This document shows positions 8,701 through 17,300 of a stretch of DNA of 28,866 nucleotides, piece by piece. The notes below the pieces were generated by a model. The model did not search any database and was not told the DNA's origin. It was given only the letters and a program-made list of their open reading frames with translations. Every line of letters begins with the position of its first letter. The stretch's first letter is position 1. Position numbers and translations under genes: made by a program. The DNA comes from Chrysochromulina parva (taxonomy: Eukaryota > Haptophyta > Prymnesiales > Chrysochromulinaceae). The stretch lies in contig PJAB01000362.1 of the NCBI GenBank assembly GCA_002887195.1, forward strand, positions 1 to 28,866. The letters are read 5' to 3'.

Positions 8701-11700
8701 TGCACGCAGAAAGTTGCGGAGAAGGAGAACGGTAGTTCTCGGAGAGAAGGAGACGACGAGGAGGCAGAGCCTTCGGAGGGGGCAGGTCCGCCCACGCCTG
8801 CAGCAAATGCAGACCTGCACATTTCGAATCTGCTGATGCCGTTGCTCTTGTGGTCACTCAAGGCTCTGCACAACCCCGAGCTCTCTCGCTGGCACAAAGC
8901 GCTCGCATGGCATGCGACGCTCAGCCTGGCGAATACTCTGCAAACAGCCATCCCCCGGGCACCCTCGCAGCCACCGCGCCCGCGCGTCGAACCACGACAA
9001 ATGCTGCGCCTTACCAGGGGACAGCTGGTTCAGAAGCTTGCCGCGAGTAAGGCCGAGCGACTGCTCGGCGGCGAGGGCGAGCTTCAGCTTGGCATTGTCG
9101 GTCTCGACTCTGATGCGAGCCAGAACTTCGACGCGATTTCGCAGGTGGTGCTGCCATGGAGGGCCCCGGGCGTGACACAGCAGGGCAATTTGGATTTCAA
9201 TCAGATCATCAAGGAGCCGTTCAATGCATTGAAAGAGGTGCCGCTGCTCCTCAGCCTGCCAAATCAGATGGATTTCCGAGACACGTTTGCCAGCGAAATC
9301 GAAGGCGCCGCAGAGAAACTGAAACGCAAGCTCGACAACTTCCACGCGCTTCTCAAGGAGACGACTGACGAGGCTCTGAAGCTCATCGATCAAGCTTCTG
9401 CCAAGTGGGTGTACGCGCGACAAGCGGCTAAAGACAAAATGGAGAAGACGGACGCTGAGATTGCAAGCGCTGAGCTTCGACTTGCGCAGGCAACGAAGGA
9501 CAAGGAGCGCGCTGAGAATCGTCAGGCTGGCGATCGCCAGGACGGCATCGACAAGGCTAATAAGGAGCTCAAGAACGCAACACGCAATCTTGAACACATC
9601 TCGGGAGCACGAAGCCAGGAAATCAAGCAGATCTCAGAGGCGAACGAGATCCTTGTGACCGAGCTCAAGCGCGCAGTCACCTTCGACCCTGTACAGGTAG
9701 AAGAGAGCCTCGGACGCGCGGCGCCGCTGTGGTCATTCACAAAGCATCGGCAGTTGAATGCCTGCGGGCTTCGTGTCTATGCCAAAGAACAGCAGCTCTT
9801 CGTGCTCTGCTCGGGCAAGTGGCGCGACGTCGTGGTGCACGAGTCGTATGAGGGCTTGGCGCGCCATGTGCTGCGCGATAGCATGCAGAAGATGTACGAG
9901 GCGGATCTTTCGCCCTGGAACCACGCGCCGTGCCAGCTGGAAGAAGCCGACTATCGCGCACTCTCACGTCGCTACTTGCAGACGCTCCGCGCAAAGCACG
10001 CCTCGATTTTCGATGCCCTCTCTGGCAAGCGCCTGGACGTGTTTGACCAGACCGTGCCGATCGAGGTGGCTGCCGCCAATGGCGCGCCACCCGGTAACGA
10101 TGACTCGCTCGGGGACATCAAGGATGTGGCGGGTCTGTACGCTTTCCTGCAGAGGTCGTACGAGCAACGTGTGCGCCATTCGATGGCCAACAGCAAAGCA
10201 TGCATCCTGCTCACCGGCCCTCCGGCGGCCGGTAAGACGTGCCTCATGTCGCAACTGATCATGCACTCTCTCGGGCGGGAGCAGAAGGCGAAGCCAGCAC
10301 GTACAGAACCAGACTCAGCTCGTTCAAAGGATGCAATCAAAGGCTCAGGCGTCGCCTCAGCCGACCCGAGCCGCACGTACACTCTCTTTCCCGTGCTCAT
10401 CAAGGTGCAAGAGCTGCAACGCCTGCTCCTCATCAAGGATAACAGCCACATCTTTGCGGGCGCGTGGAACTGGATTGACGCGTACCTCAGGTGCAAGCAC
10501 GGGGCCACAGACGAGACGTACCTTATGATGCGGCAGACGCTCATGGCGCGTCGTGCAATGATCCTTCTGGACGGAATCGATGAGGGTGGCAAGATGCGCG
10601 AACAGATCGAAAGGCACGTCACTGAGGTGCTCGCGCCGCAAGGCCACGTGATGCTCGTTACCTCCCGGCCAGCGGGTCTGAACGAGAGCGCCTTTGATAT
10701 TTATTTCCATCGATTGCAGATGAAGCCTCTGCGTGAGGACCAGCAGCAGACGGTGATCAAGCAACGTGTCGACAAGGAGCACATCGGCATGCTCTGGACG
10801 TACGTCCGCGAAAAGGTCCCGCTAGATACGGAGACTGGCCAACGTATCACAGGCAACCCTCTGATGCTCTCGATGATCATCTCGATCTTCACCATCCGAC
10901 TAGGCGCTAAAGGCGAGGGACTGCCCGCGATGCCCGAGACCATCTCGGAGTTGTACGCGACGGCCGCTACCACGATGATCGAGCGTGTCAACCGGCGAGA
11001 GCGTGGCGCCGCCGTGGCAGCGGCTGCAGGGCTCGAGGAGACGCGCCTTGTAGAGGCAACCTTTTTTCAGGCGCATGCGTCATTGCGGCGCGTCATGGAG
11101 GAAGACCATCTCGCAGCGGCGGCACTCCAACTCTCGGTGCCGGAAAAGTTAGCCAACGCATCAAAGGTGCCAATCTTCTCGAACAAGGACCGCGCACGCG
11201 AAGGCCATGTAGTCGAAGTCGTCGGCCTTGGCATGAGCCGGCGCGGCGTGTGCATCCGTGACAATGGCTCTCAGACTCCATTCAAGGTTCGCTTCTTCGA
11301 CGACGGCAAGATCACAGATTGGCTGAAGCAAAAGAATGTCATGACATCCAAGCTATCCGAGGACGAGTTCGAAGCCGAGTATGGCGATGAAGCACGGAAG
11401 CGCGCCATCGCGGACGCGGTGACCTTCATTCCGGAGTCGATGCGCGAAGCGATGTCCAATGTGCGCAGTCGAGTGATTCAAGACCGGTTGCCGCTCGTGA
11501 GCCTGTTGCAGGGCGATCCGCTGCAGATGCAGTCGTCTCATCTTTCGTTCCAGGAGTTCTACGCAGCCCAGTCCGTCTGCAAGGGCTCACGACTACCTGG
11601 CGCGCCACCGTGGCAATGGTCTGCCTGGTGGTCCAACTCACTGAAGCTCGGCATTGAAATGGGCGATGTGTTCCGAGAGGGGCTGCTCGAAGCTTGTGGA

Positions 11701-14100
11701 GCAGGTGGCAAGAAGTCGCTCGATCTGCGCCAAAAGATTGGCGGTGATCGGCCCACTGCGTTCAAGGCCATCGCCCAGCTGATGCTAGTTGCCACATCGA
11801 TCGACTTATCCGAGAACCGCATCGACATGACGGAATTCGCGATCATCGAGCCTTCCATACGTGAGTCACCCACGCTCACTGAGCTCAACATAGCAAAGAA
11901 CCGCTTAGGCCCCAAAGGTGGCTTTGTGATTGCTAAGGCCGTGCGAGCTTCGACGTCCATAGCAAAGCTCAGTCTCGATGGTGCCTCTCTGCCCATTCGA
12001 CTCCTGAAGATCGAAGCTTATAAGGCCGACAAGGAGAAAGAAAGGCTCGAAAAAGAGAAGGCGGAGAAAGAGAAGGCGGAGAACGCCACTAAGCCCGAGA
12101 AGCCCGCGAAGCCCGAGAAGCCCGCGAAGCCCGAGAAGCCCGAGAAGCCCGAGAAGCGCGACGAGGCAGAGAAAGCTGATGAGGCTTCGTCGCGAAACGG
12201 CGAAGAGAAACACCAGAAGCACGGCAAGAACAACAAAGCTGAAGGCGGCTTAATGGTCGACCTGAGCAGAAAGGCACTCGGCTCGGCTTCAGGAATCGTG
12301 CTCTCCATGCTGTTGCCAGACGCCCTCCACGTGACAGAGCTCGACACGCGGTATTCTGGCATGGAGGGCGAGGGTGCTCGGCTGCTGGCCGAGGCTGTAA
12401 TTAGGAGCTCATCTCTCAATAAGTTCTCGCGGATCCCACTCAGAGAGCTTCGCGCCAACGAGGCACCTACGCTCTCGTTGGTAGACACTGGACTCGGCAC
12501 GACGGAAGGCTGGGTGCTGTCCGCAATAATTGGTCTGAGCTCGTCGCTCACGGAGCTCGACGTACGGTCCAACCTCATTGGGGCCGTCGGAGCTGAACAG
12601 CTTGCCAAGGCCATTCTCGCATCGGCATCCATTCGGCGGCTCTCCGAGATTCCGCTAGCCGAGCTTCGTGAGAATCAGATCTCTGAACTCGACCTGTCCA
12701 ACAAGTCGCTTGGACCGACAGAGGGCCGTGTGTTGGCTACAATTCTGATGCTTTGCACCTCACTTGAAGAGATCAACCTTCTCGGAAATTGCTTCGACGA
12801 CGAAGCGACCTCAATGCTGCTCGGGGTCAAAGAGGAAGCGGCAAGAGCCGCCAAATTGGCCGAAGGATTGAGCAGAGAGGAAGCGGAACGCGAGCGTGAG
12901 AGGGTGAAGGCCGTCACCGATGCGATCAACGTGAAATCAGCGGCAAAGGAACGGCGAAAAGGGCTCAGCGGCGGCGATGAGGCCAGCGGCGAAGGTTCGA
13001 TACCAGTGGACACTCATAAGTCTGCGGCAGTGCCGGCGGAGGATGGGAATTTCCATGCGCCCCAAAGAAAGACTGTCAAGCTCATCATTCCCGACTATGG
13101 GTCAGACCCGGAGGAGGAGGAGGAAGAGGGAGGAAGGAAGAGGAGGGGGTCGCTCGAAGACGAGGAGGAGGAAGAGGGAGGAGCATCCAAGGCGTCGGAC
13201 CACTGGGAACGTGGTATCTTGCGGGGTGAAGATCGCCCGAAGGTGGCCTCGGATAGCACCGAAAAGGTGCTGCTGCGGCTCAAGACGCTCTGCGGGCTCA
13301 AGCACGGCCAACCACACATAACGTTCAAGCATCTGAGTGCCTCGTGTGCACGGCTGCTTGCAGCCGACATCGTCACCTCTTCCTCGGTGACGCAGCTCAA
13401 CCTGCAGGAAAACACCCTCGGCTTCGAGGGCGGCCGCGCTATCTCGCTCGGTATTCGAGCCAACACGTCGCTTGTCGAAGTCAATGTGGAGGGCTTCGCA
13501 CTGCCCGTTTTGCAGCTCAAAGGCCTCGAGCCGGTGCCAAATAATAAGCTCGACCTCTCGTCCAAAAAGCTAGGGCAAGCGTCGGCGGTGCTGATTGCCT
13601 CCGTAATCGGCGCCGAGGCCACCGCGTTCAACGCACTCCGAGTTCTCAACCTGCGCAACAACGAGATCGACGACATTGGCTTATCGGCCCTCTCGGGAGC
13701 AGTCGCCGACGGCGCGATGGTGTGGCTCGAGCGGCTCTTCCTCAACAAGAACCATATTGGAAACGTCGGCCTCGCGGCCTTTGCAGAGGCGATCAAGGCG
13801 AAGCGCATGAACATGCTCAAGGAGCTCGGCATTTCCCTGAATCGCATCGGGGACCCCGGGCTGCACGCGCTCATCACCGTGATCAAGGCGGGCATGCTCC
13901 CGTGCCTCACAGCCATCGAGGTCTTCCCCAATCCGGCCAGCTCCGAGGCCCAAGAGGGGCTCGCGAACTTTGTGAACAAGAAGAAGCGGATGCCGAAGCT
14001 TTCGCCGCGCAAGCTCGGAAGTGGCGATCCAAGTTACCTCAGCCACCGCTCGGGCACGGAAGGCGCTCTGAGCCACCGTTCGGGCACCTCAGCAGGTTAG
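5731..14100 (+). CDS. Giant NLR-like protein: degenerate APH/TCAD9-type kinase-like module, coiled coil, NACHT, LRRs
   Basis: This single 2789-residue frame starts at the first ATG (5731). Residues 1-220 are disordered. About 415-840 form an APH/choline-kinase-like module: VCRID with Arg483 where the lysine is expected, the YLNGCGAMLID and CWVLPEF segments, then HGSLTLENIL (799-808) and VWLVDVA with Asp819. HGS replaces HGD, so catalysis is doubtful. It resembles what has been called TCAD9 in NTPase conflict proteins. About 1190-1320 is a coiled coil. The NACHT has Walker A GPPAAGKT (1496-1503), Walker B ILLDGIDE (1611-1618), the sensor TSRPAG and GNPLMLSMI. An SH3-like insert lies at about 1823-1870, and HLSFQEFYAAQ follows near 1940. 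LRR blocks lie at about 2021-2075, 2172-2370 and 2523-2743, separated by Lys/Pro/Glu and acidic linkers. Such proteins sense a ligand with LRRs and oligomerise through NACHT; an immune or signalling role is inferred. Confidence 0.9.
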   Translation: MPTAATSKPDAPNAKARRPALAGAKKPTQLTGPSPPGASSQRLSSAQNSARAATAPPNASPAASGGNPFEFGARRGVSPRTALPRLSAAGMPSQPKTKSAVERRPGRTSKPSSGKDDAAAAQATAEGSTGTATGHGASSASSVDETAHLEARERMARRRSLVVDQRGWSPALQDYASPKQLEAWLIAHGVNTAGWTGSRLASSGGAASSTPEMSTATRTVEELFSELQNGESELNVQGSKGVLLQQRIVEVRLAQAAASESPRVITTGHAAAAAAAQVKGPQSARTEGLGVLVPRMQTGGGNLVEVMQIMPNGRQRAHRAPLQVTLLGGERPLDGAERCLTTYVVSAIPMEAVSIDKSSLAESERTFYSSSYPGLLTRERRYTVRARVQASALGTQPGFTTDEVSADGANVLYRHVWAWQPRVEASSEVGLSDTNFTLLAWLLEGCSRVVVRLIRGGRRESSLLLSCHTYDEKGQLEEPLVCRIDDAAALKHESQRLDDMCKLTGGAGITKVSRGPYYLNGCGAMLIDMVNACWVLPEFYDQQEGVLLTTLKSRLGATILQTSLQEKEITLDTAAANALSKGAATPRGGDPTPRVTKGKDKESKDKEGRDKESKEKNAKPRRRDPNGADALAASAKDDVPTDLWCADVLKDLFSAGSPLSVLSLESAEREHLFSCSMGGRIERFIRDLGILISTVFLPPPPTNPYGISDYPGYDPPAPLKSVVAMLSKRLDGVIVRDHVKLFKHSFVHVPRAAEFYKVPVDSKSGQSLADLCSLLVDLLKPISRPAGFVNHKPLVAQQHGSLTLENILIDLRSTVWLVDVAASAKTMPTEPLSDAANMLATLLFRHFPLSFTIDDIKLINLDEPNLLIDVMEVPMPIAARLHEAAMNHTTKDEVYKSLHKSLQTCTPQAHSEVSAALKLLVHVARDEAEARSRVSEACAVFDAMLGWTGEPPELWQIATRQAKNHWSAVSKLIFQLCTTIIRVAYELLLKCTQKVAEKENGSSRREGDDEEAEPSEGAGPPTPAANADLHISNLLMPLLLWSLKALHNPELSRWHKALAWHATLSLANTLQTAIPRAPSQPPRPRVEPRQMLRLTRGQLVQKLAASKAERLLGGEGELQLGIVGLDSDASQNFDAISQVVLPWRAPGVTQQGNLDFNQIIKEPFNALKEVPLLLSLPNQMDFRDTFASEIEGAAEKLKRKLDNFHALLKETTDEALKLIDQASAKWVYARQAAKDKMEKTDAEIASAELRLAQATKDKERAENRQAGDRQDGIDKANKELKNATRNLEHISGARSQEIKQISEANEILVTELKRAVTFDPVQVEESLGRAAPLWSFTKHRQLNACGLRVYAKEQQLFVLCSGKWRDVVVHESYEGLARHVLRDSMQKMYEADLSPWNHAPCQLEEADYRALSRRYLQTLRAKHASIFDALSGKRLDVFDQTVPIEVAAANGAPPGNDDSLGDIKDVAGLYAFLQRSYEQRVRHSMANSKACILLTGPPAAGKTCLMSQLIMHSLGREQKAKPARTEPDSARSKDAIKGSGVASADPSRTYTLFPVLIKVQELQRLLLIKDNSHIFAGAWNWIDAYLRCKHGATDETYLMMRQTLMARRAMILLDGIDEGGKMREQIERHVTEVLAPQGHVMLVTSRPAGLNESAFDIYFHRLQMKPLREDQQQTVIKQRVDKEHIGMLWTYVREKVPLDTETGQRITGNPLMLSMIISIFTIRLGAKGEGLPAMPETISELYATAATTMIERVNRRERGAAVAAAAGLEETRLVEATFFQAHASLRRVMEEDHLAAAALQLSVPEKLANASKVPIFSNKDRAREGHVVEVVGLGMSRRGVCIRDNGSQTPFKVRFFDDGKITDWLKQKNVMTSKLSEDEFEAEYGDEARKRAIADAVTFIPESMREAMSNVRSRVIQDRLPLVSLLQGDPLQMQSSHLSFQEFYAAQSVCKGSRLPGAPPWQWSAWWSNSLKLGIEMGDVFREGLLEACGAGGKKSLDLRQKIGGDRPTAFKAIAQLMLVATSIDLSENRIDMTEFAIIEPSIRESPTLTELNIAKNRLGPKGGFVIAKAVRASTSIAKLSLDGASLPIRLLKIEAYKADKEKERLEKEKAEKEKAENATKPEKPAKPEKPAKPEKPEKPEKRDEAEKADEASSRNGEEKHQKHGKNNKAEGGLMVDLSRKALGSASGIVLSMLLPDALHVTELDTRYSGMEGEGARLLAEAVIRSSSLNKFSRIPLRELRANEAPTLSLVDTGLGTTEGWVLSAIIGLSSSLTELDVRSNLIGAVGAEQLAKAILASASIRRLSEIPLAELRENQISELDLSNKSLGPTEGRVLATILMLCTSLEEINLLGNCFDDEATSMLLGVKEEAARAAKLAEGLSREEAERERERVKAVTDAINVKSAAKERRKGLSGGDEASGEGSIPVDTHKSAAVPAEDGNFHAPQRKTVKLIIPDYGSDPEEEEEEGGRKRRGSLEDEEEEEGGASKASDHWERGILRGEDRPKVASDSTEKVLLRLKTLCGLKHGQPHITFKHLSASCARLLAADIVTSSSVTQLNLQENTLGFEGGRAISLGIRANTSLVEVNVEGFALPVLQLKGLEPVPNNKLDLSSKKLGQASAVLIASVIGAEATAFNALRVLNLRNNEIDDIGLSALSGAVADGAMVWLERLFLNKNHIGNVGLAAFAEAIKAKRMNMLKELGISLNRIGDPGLHALITVIKAGMLPCLTAIEVFPNPASSEAQEGLANFVNKKKRMPKLSPRKLGSGDPSYLSHRSGTEGALSHRSGTSAG
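12085..12160 (+). repeat. In-frame AAGCCCGAG/AAGCCCGCG repeat coding for a Lys-Pro-Glu/Ala linker
   Basis: About eight units of a 9-bp repeat encode KPE/KPA triplets in the linker after the first LRR block of the NLR-like protein. It probably expanded by slippage and forms a flexible, charged spacer. Confidence 0.85.
13102..13190 (+). repeat. Purine-rich GAG/GGA tract coding for two acidic runs
   Basis: Two GAGGAG-type runs code for EEEEEEGG, then for EDEEEEEGG, separated by a short basic stretch (GRKRRGS). They lie in the linker before the last LRR block of the NLR-like protein. The all-purine strand is a typical slippage-prone tract. Confidence 0.8.
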
Positions 14101-14314
14101 AGAGCTTCTCCCTATATTGGGGGCGTGATCCTGTGCTAGTGTGCTTCCTGGTCGCGCGGTCGAGACCCTCGTCTCCCTTTCAAGACGTAGTTACAACATA
14201 GGACGTAAGATGTAGTTACACGGTGTGCGCACTACATGATCAAACAAGGGACGATTTATTGTACCGCTTTTTTATTGTAAGATGTAACTACATAACGATC
14301 GTCGTAGTACCGTA
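14101..14314. terminator. Shared 3' region of the convergent NLR and nucleotidyltransferase genes, with mirrored UGUAA signals
   Basis: The plus strand has TGTAA at 14276-14280 and 14283-14287, 176-187 nt past the NLR stop. The minus strand has TGTAA (read as TTACA) at 14191-14195 and 14216-14220, about 95-125 nt past the nucleotidyltransferase stop. The element GTAGTTACA occurs at 14187-14195 and 14212-14220 and inverted as TGTAACTAC at 14283-14291. UGUAA is the known poly(A) signal of green algae. If used here, the two transcripts would overlap at their 3' ends by about 100 nt. Confidence 0.5.
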
Positions 14315-17300
14315 TTATGAAACACGCCGAGCGCAAGCGCGCTGGAGTTCTGCGCTGCTCCAGCGTACGGAAAAATCCGCTTCCGCATCTGACAATATAA
14401 CCGGGGGTACGGAGAAAGCGTTCTTGGAGTCGAGCTGCACAGAGCGCTCAAACAGTGTGCGACCTTTGACGATCAGATCCGTAGGACTCGCAGCCGCCCC
14501 GTTTCGTGCCAATGTGCACCCGCGCAACGTAAGCCGTGCTTGCGGTGGTACTCCGCTGATCAGAACCCCGCTTTGCACATTGTCGAGCGCTGTGCAGTCG
14601 AGCAAGAGACCACTACCGAAGTAGATAGCCACGCCGTGGCGGTTGTGGTTGAACTTACACGAATCCAGCAATGCCACTGCTGCGGTCTTCAGCTCTCCAG
14701 ACTTCTCCGAAGCCTGCAGCACGATCGCCTCCGCATCATGGTTCTCCAGCGTGCATCGTCGCATGATCAGCGAGCCACACTCAGCAAGCACGGCGGATTT
14801 ATTCGGATGCTTGCCGCAGCGACGCAACACGCAGTCGTACAGCTCGAGTCTAACGCCCCCAGCATACAAGACAACCGCCTGCTGGGCACATTTCAGCAAG
14901 TGGCAGCTGCGCAGCACTGCGCGTGCGCCACTTCGAACCTCCACAGCGCATTTTTGGAGCTTGGAGAAAGTGCATTCATCACACTCCAGTGAGGCATTGT
15001 CGACGGCGAGTGCAGCAGCACTGGATTCGTGGCGCACGAACACACGCTTGAGCGACAAATAGCTTCCTGCATCGGTGACCGCAAAGACGGGCGAGTCGGG
15101 CGTGCGTGCTTGACAGTCGATCACACGTACGGCAGCGCCCTGTCTACACAGAACACAACTGCCAGTGTCTGTGTGCGGTGCGCCAGTTGGTTGCACCAGT
15201 TGCAAACCCTCCACGCAAAAATCAGCCTCAGTACCCGTCGCAGTGATTAGCACATAGCCCGTCAAACCCGATGCCTTTGGGCCTCCACTTGAGCGGAACC
15301 GGTGGACAGCTTGAGCGTCGGTTGACATCCGTATTTCGGCACCTCGCCTCCCGGATTGCGTACTTATCCAACCCAGCAGTTGAACCCGAGAGGCTTCAAT
15401 GTGCAGCTGCTCCGTGTAAACGCCCGGAAGCAGGATTAGTGTCACGCCGGGGCTGTGTGGCAGTGCCGTTAGCTGCTGCAGCGCATCTGCAATGCAAGCA
15501 AATGCAGCGCCACCATCCGCGCACACCACATGCATGTTGTCTTTGTAGGCTACGCGCTCCCATAGCTGCGGATAAGAGCGCACGTCAGGCAGCGACTTAG
15601 CGCCGCTCTGAGCCGATTTGAGTGTCAGTGCCTCCTCAAGCAGTCGCCTGATGGCAACGTCGTCAGGCAGCAACGTCGCGGCGGCACTTGCCGCCGCCGT
15701 CGCAGAAGCTCCGTCTCGCCTTCCCATGTGCGCCTGCGCAACCCGGTATTGAGCCTTTGCCCACCCAGGTCGGGTGATCAACGCCGCCCTCGCGTCATCA
15801 GCGGCGGCGGTGAACCAACGCAGTCGACGACGAGCTGCGGCTCGATTGCAGAGTAGCTCCGCATTCTCTGGTTCCAGATTCAAAGCTTTCGAGTAGAATT
15901 CATCCGCCATGGAGAAGTCGCATGTGGTAAACGCTTCGTTACCGCGCGTCCGTAGTACGTCGGCTCTTTCCATCCCATCTGCCGGTAGCCCAGTCAGTAC
16001 CTCTTCCATCCGCTCCTTTGGTACAAAGCCATCGGCTGCGCGCGCCTCATGCATGCGCATGATAAGAAGTGCCTCATCCCGAGCATCACAGCTTTCTCCT
16101 TCAAACATTGGAAGCCTGTTTGCCTCCGCAGCCTGTGCTGCGCGCACTGTAGCAAAAAAGTCTGCATCAAAAAAGTCTGCATCAAGCACCAAGTCTGCAT
16201 CAAGCACCTGCCGCCCGTACCGACCACCGTTGGCCTTTAGAAATGCGAGTTTGGCCTGTAGCATTGCGATTTCAAAGAGCGCCTGGCTCACTTTTCGACC
16301 CTCGGGGGACGCCCCTGCTAAAAAGCGGCGGAATGACGAGATGGCTAAGGCTGCTTCGGTTGCACGATTGGTCTCACTCGTAGTACCTAGAAGTCTGTCC
16401 CGTGCAATCGCCATCCAATAGTGGAACATGGGCTCCTCTGGGCAAATCTGCAGGCAGCGTTCAGAGCCCTCCAAAAGACCCCGCCAGTCGCCATTGTTGC
16501 CGCGCAAATTTGCGCGCATGCAAAGCGCACCGCGAGCATCGGACGGCGAATGATGCGCGACGAGCGTATTCAGAACCTCCTCTGCGTCCGGCAGCCTTCC
16601 AAGACGTCGAAGTGCCCATGCACGCAACAACATGGCATCTCCATGGCAGGGATCGCGCGACAGCACCTCAGCAGCGCAGGTGATGTACGGACTAGTATCT
16701 GACTGTCCATACTGGCCGCCGCCGCTGAATGGGTCGCCGTCGGAGACTGAGTTGCGCATCGAGGAGGCGAAGCACCCAGTAGCGCGAACACAGTCTCCTT
16801 GCACCAACGCCTGCTCGCCCATGAGCCACAAAAAGCGGCTTTCAAGCATGCGCGCCGCCACCATCGAACCTTTTTCCTTCAAGTCTTGCAACTGTGAAAT
16901 CTCGCTCGACGCCGGCACGCTCGCTCGCATCACACTTGCTCGTAGCACATCAATTGCCACTCCTGCTTGAATGTAGGAGGCCAGTGGTGTGGCGAGCATC
17001 AGCCGAAGCGAGTTTTCTGAGTCCAGAACCAAGTCCTCGATCGCAAATCCAGATTCGACGCCTGGATCCAACTGCGAGCCATCCACGCCATCCTCTGTGC
17101 CGTCCTCCGTCCTCTCACCTTCCGCGAAGATGGAGAAAGTGGGATCAACCGCTCGCTGCTGTGCAGAAGTGCAGAACAGCCAGCCAGGTACCAACCCCGC
17201 AATTGTATTCTGAGCTGCCCACGGGTGGCAACATCCACGAGTCAGCCACACTCGCACCTCTGCGGCTGTGCGGAAGCAGCCGCCGGGCAGCAGTGCGCGA

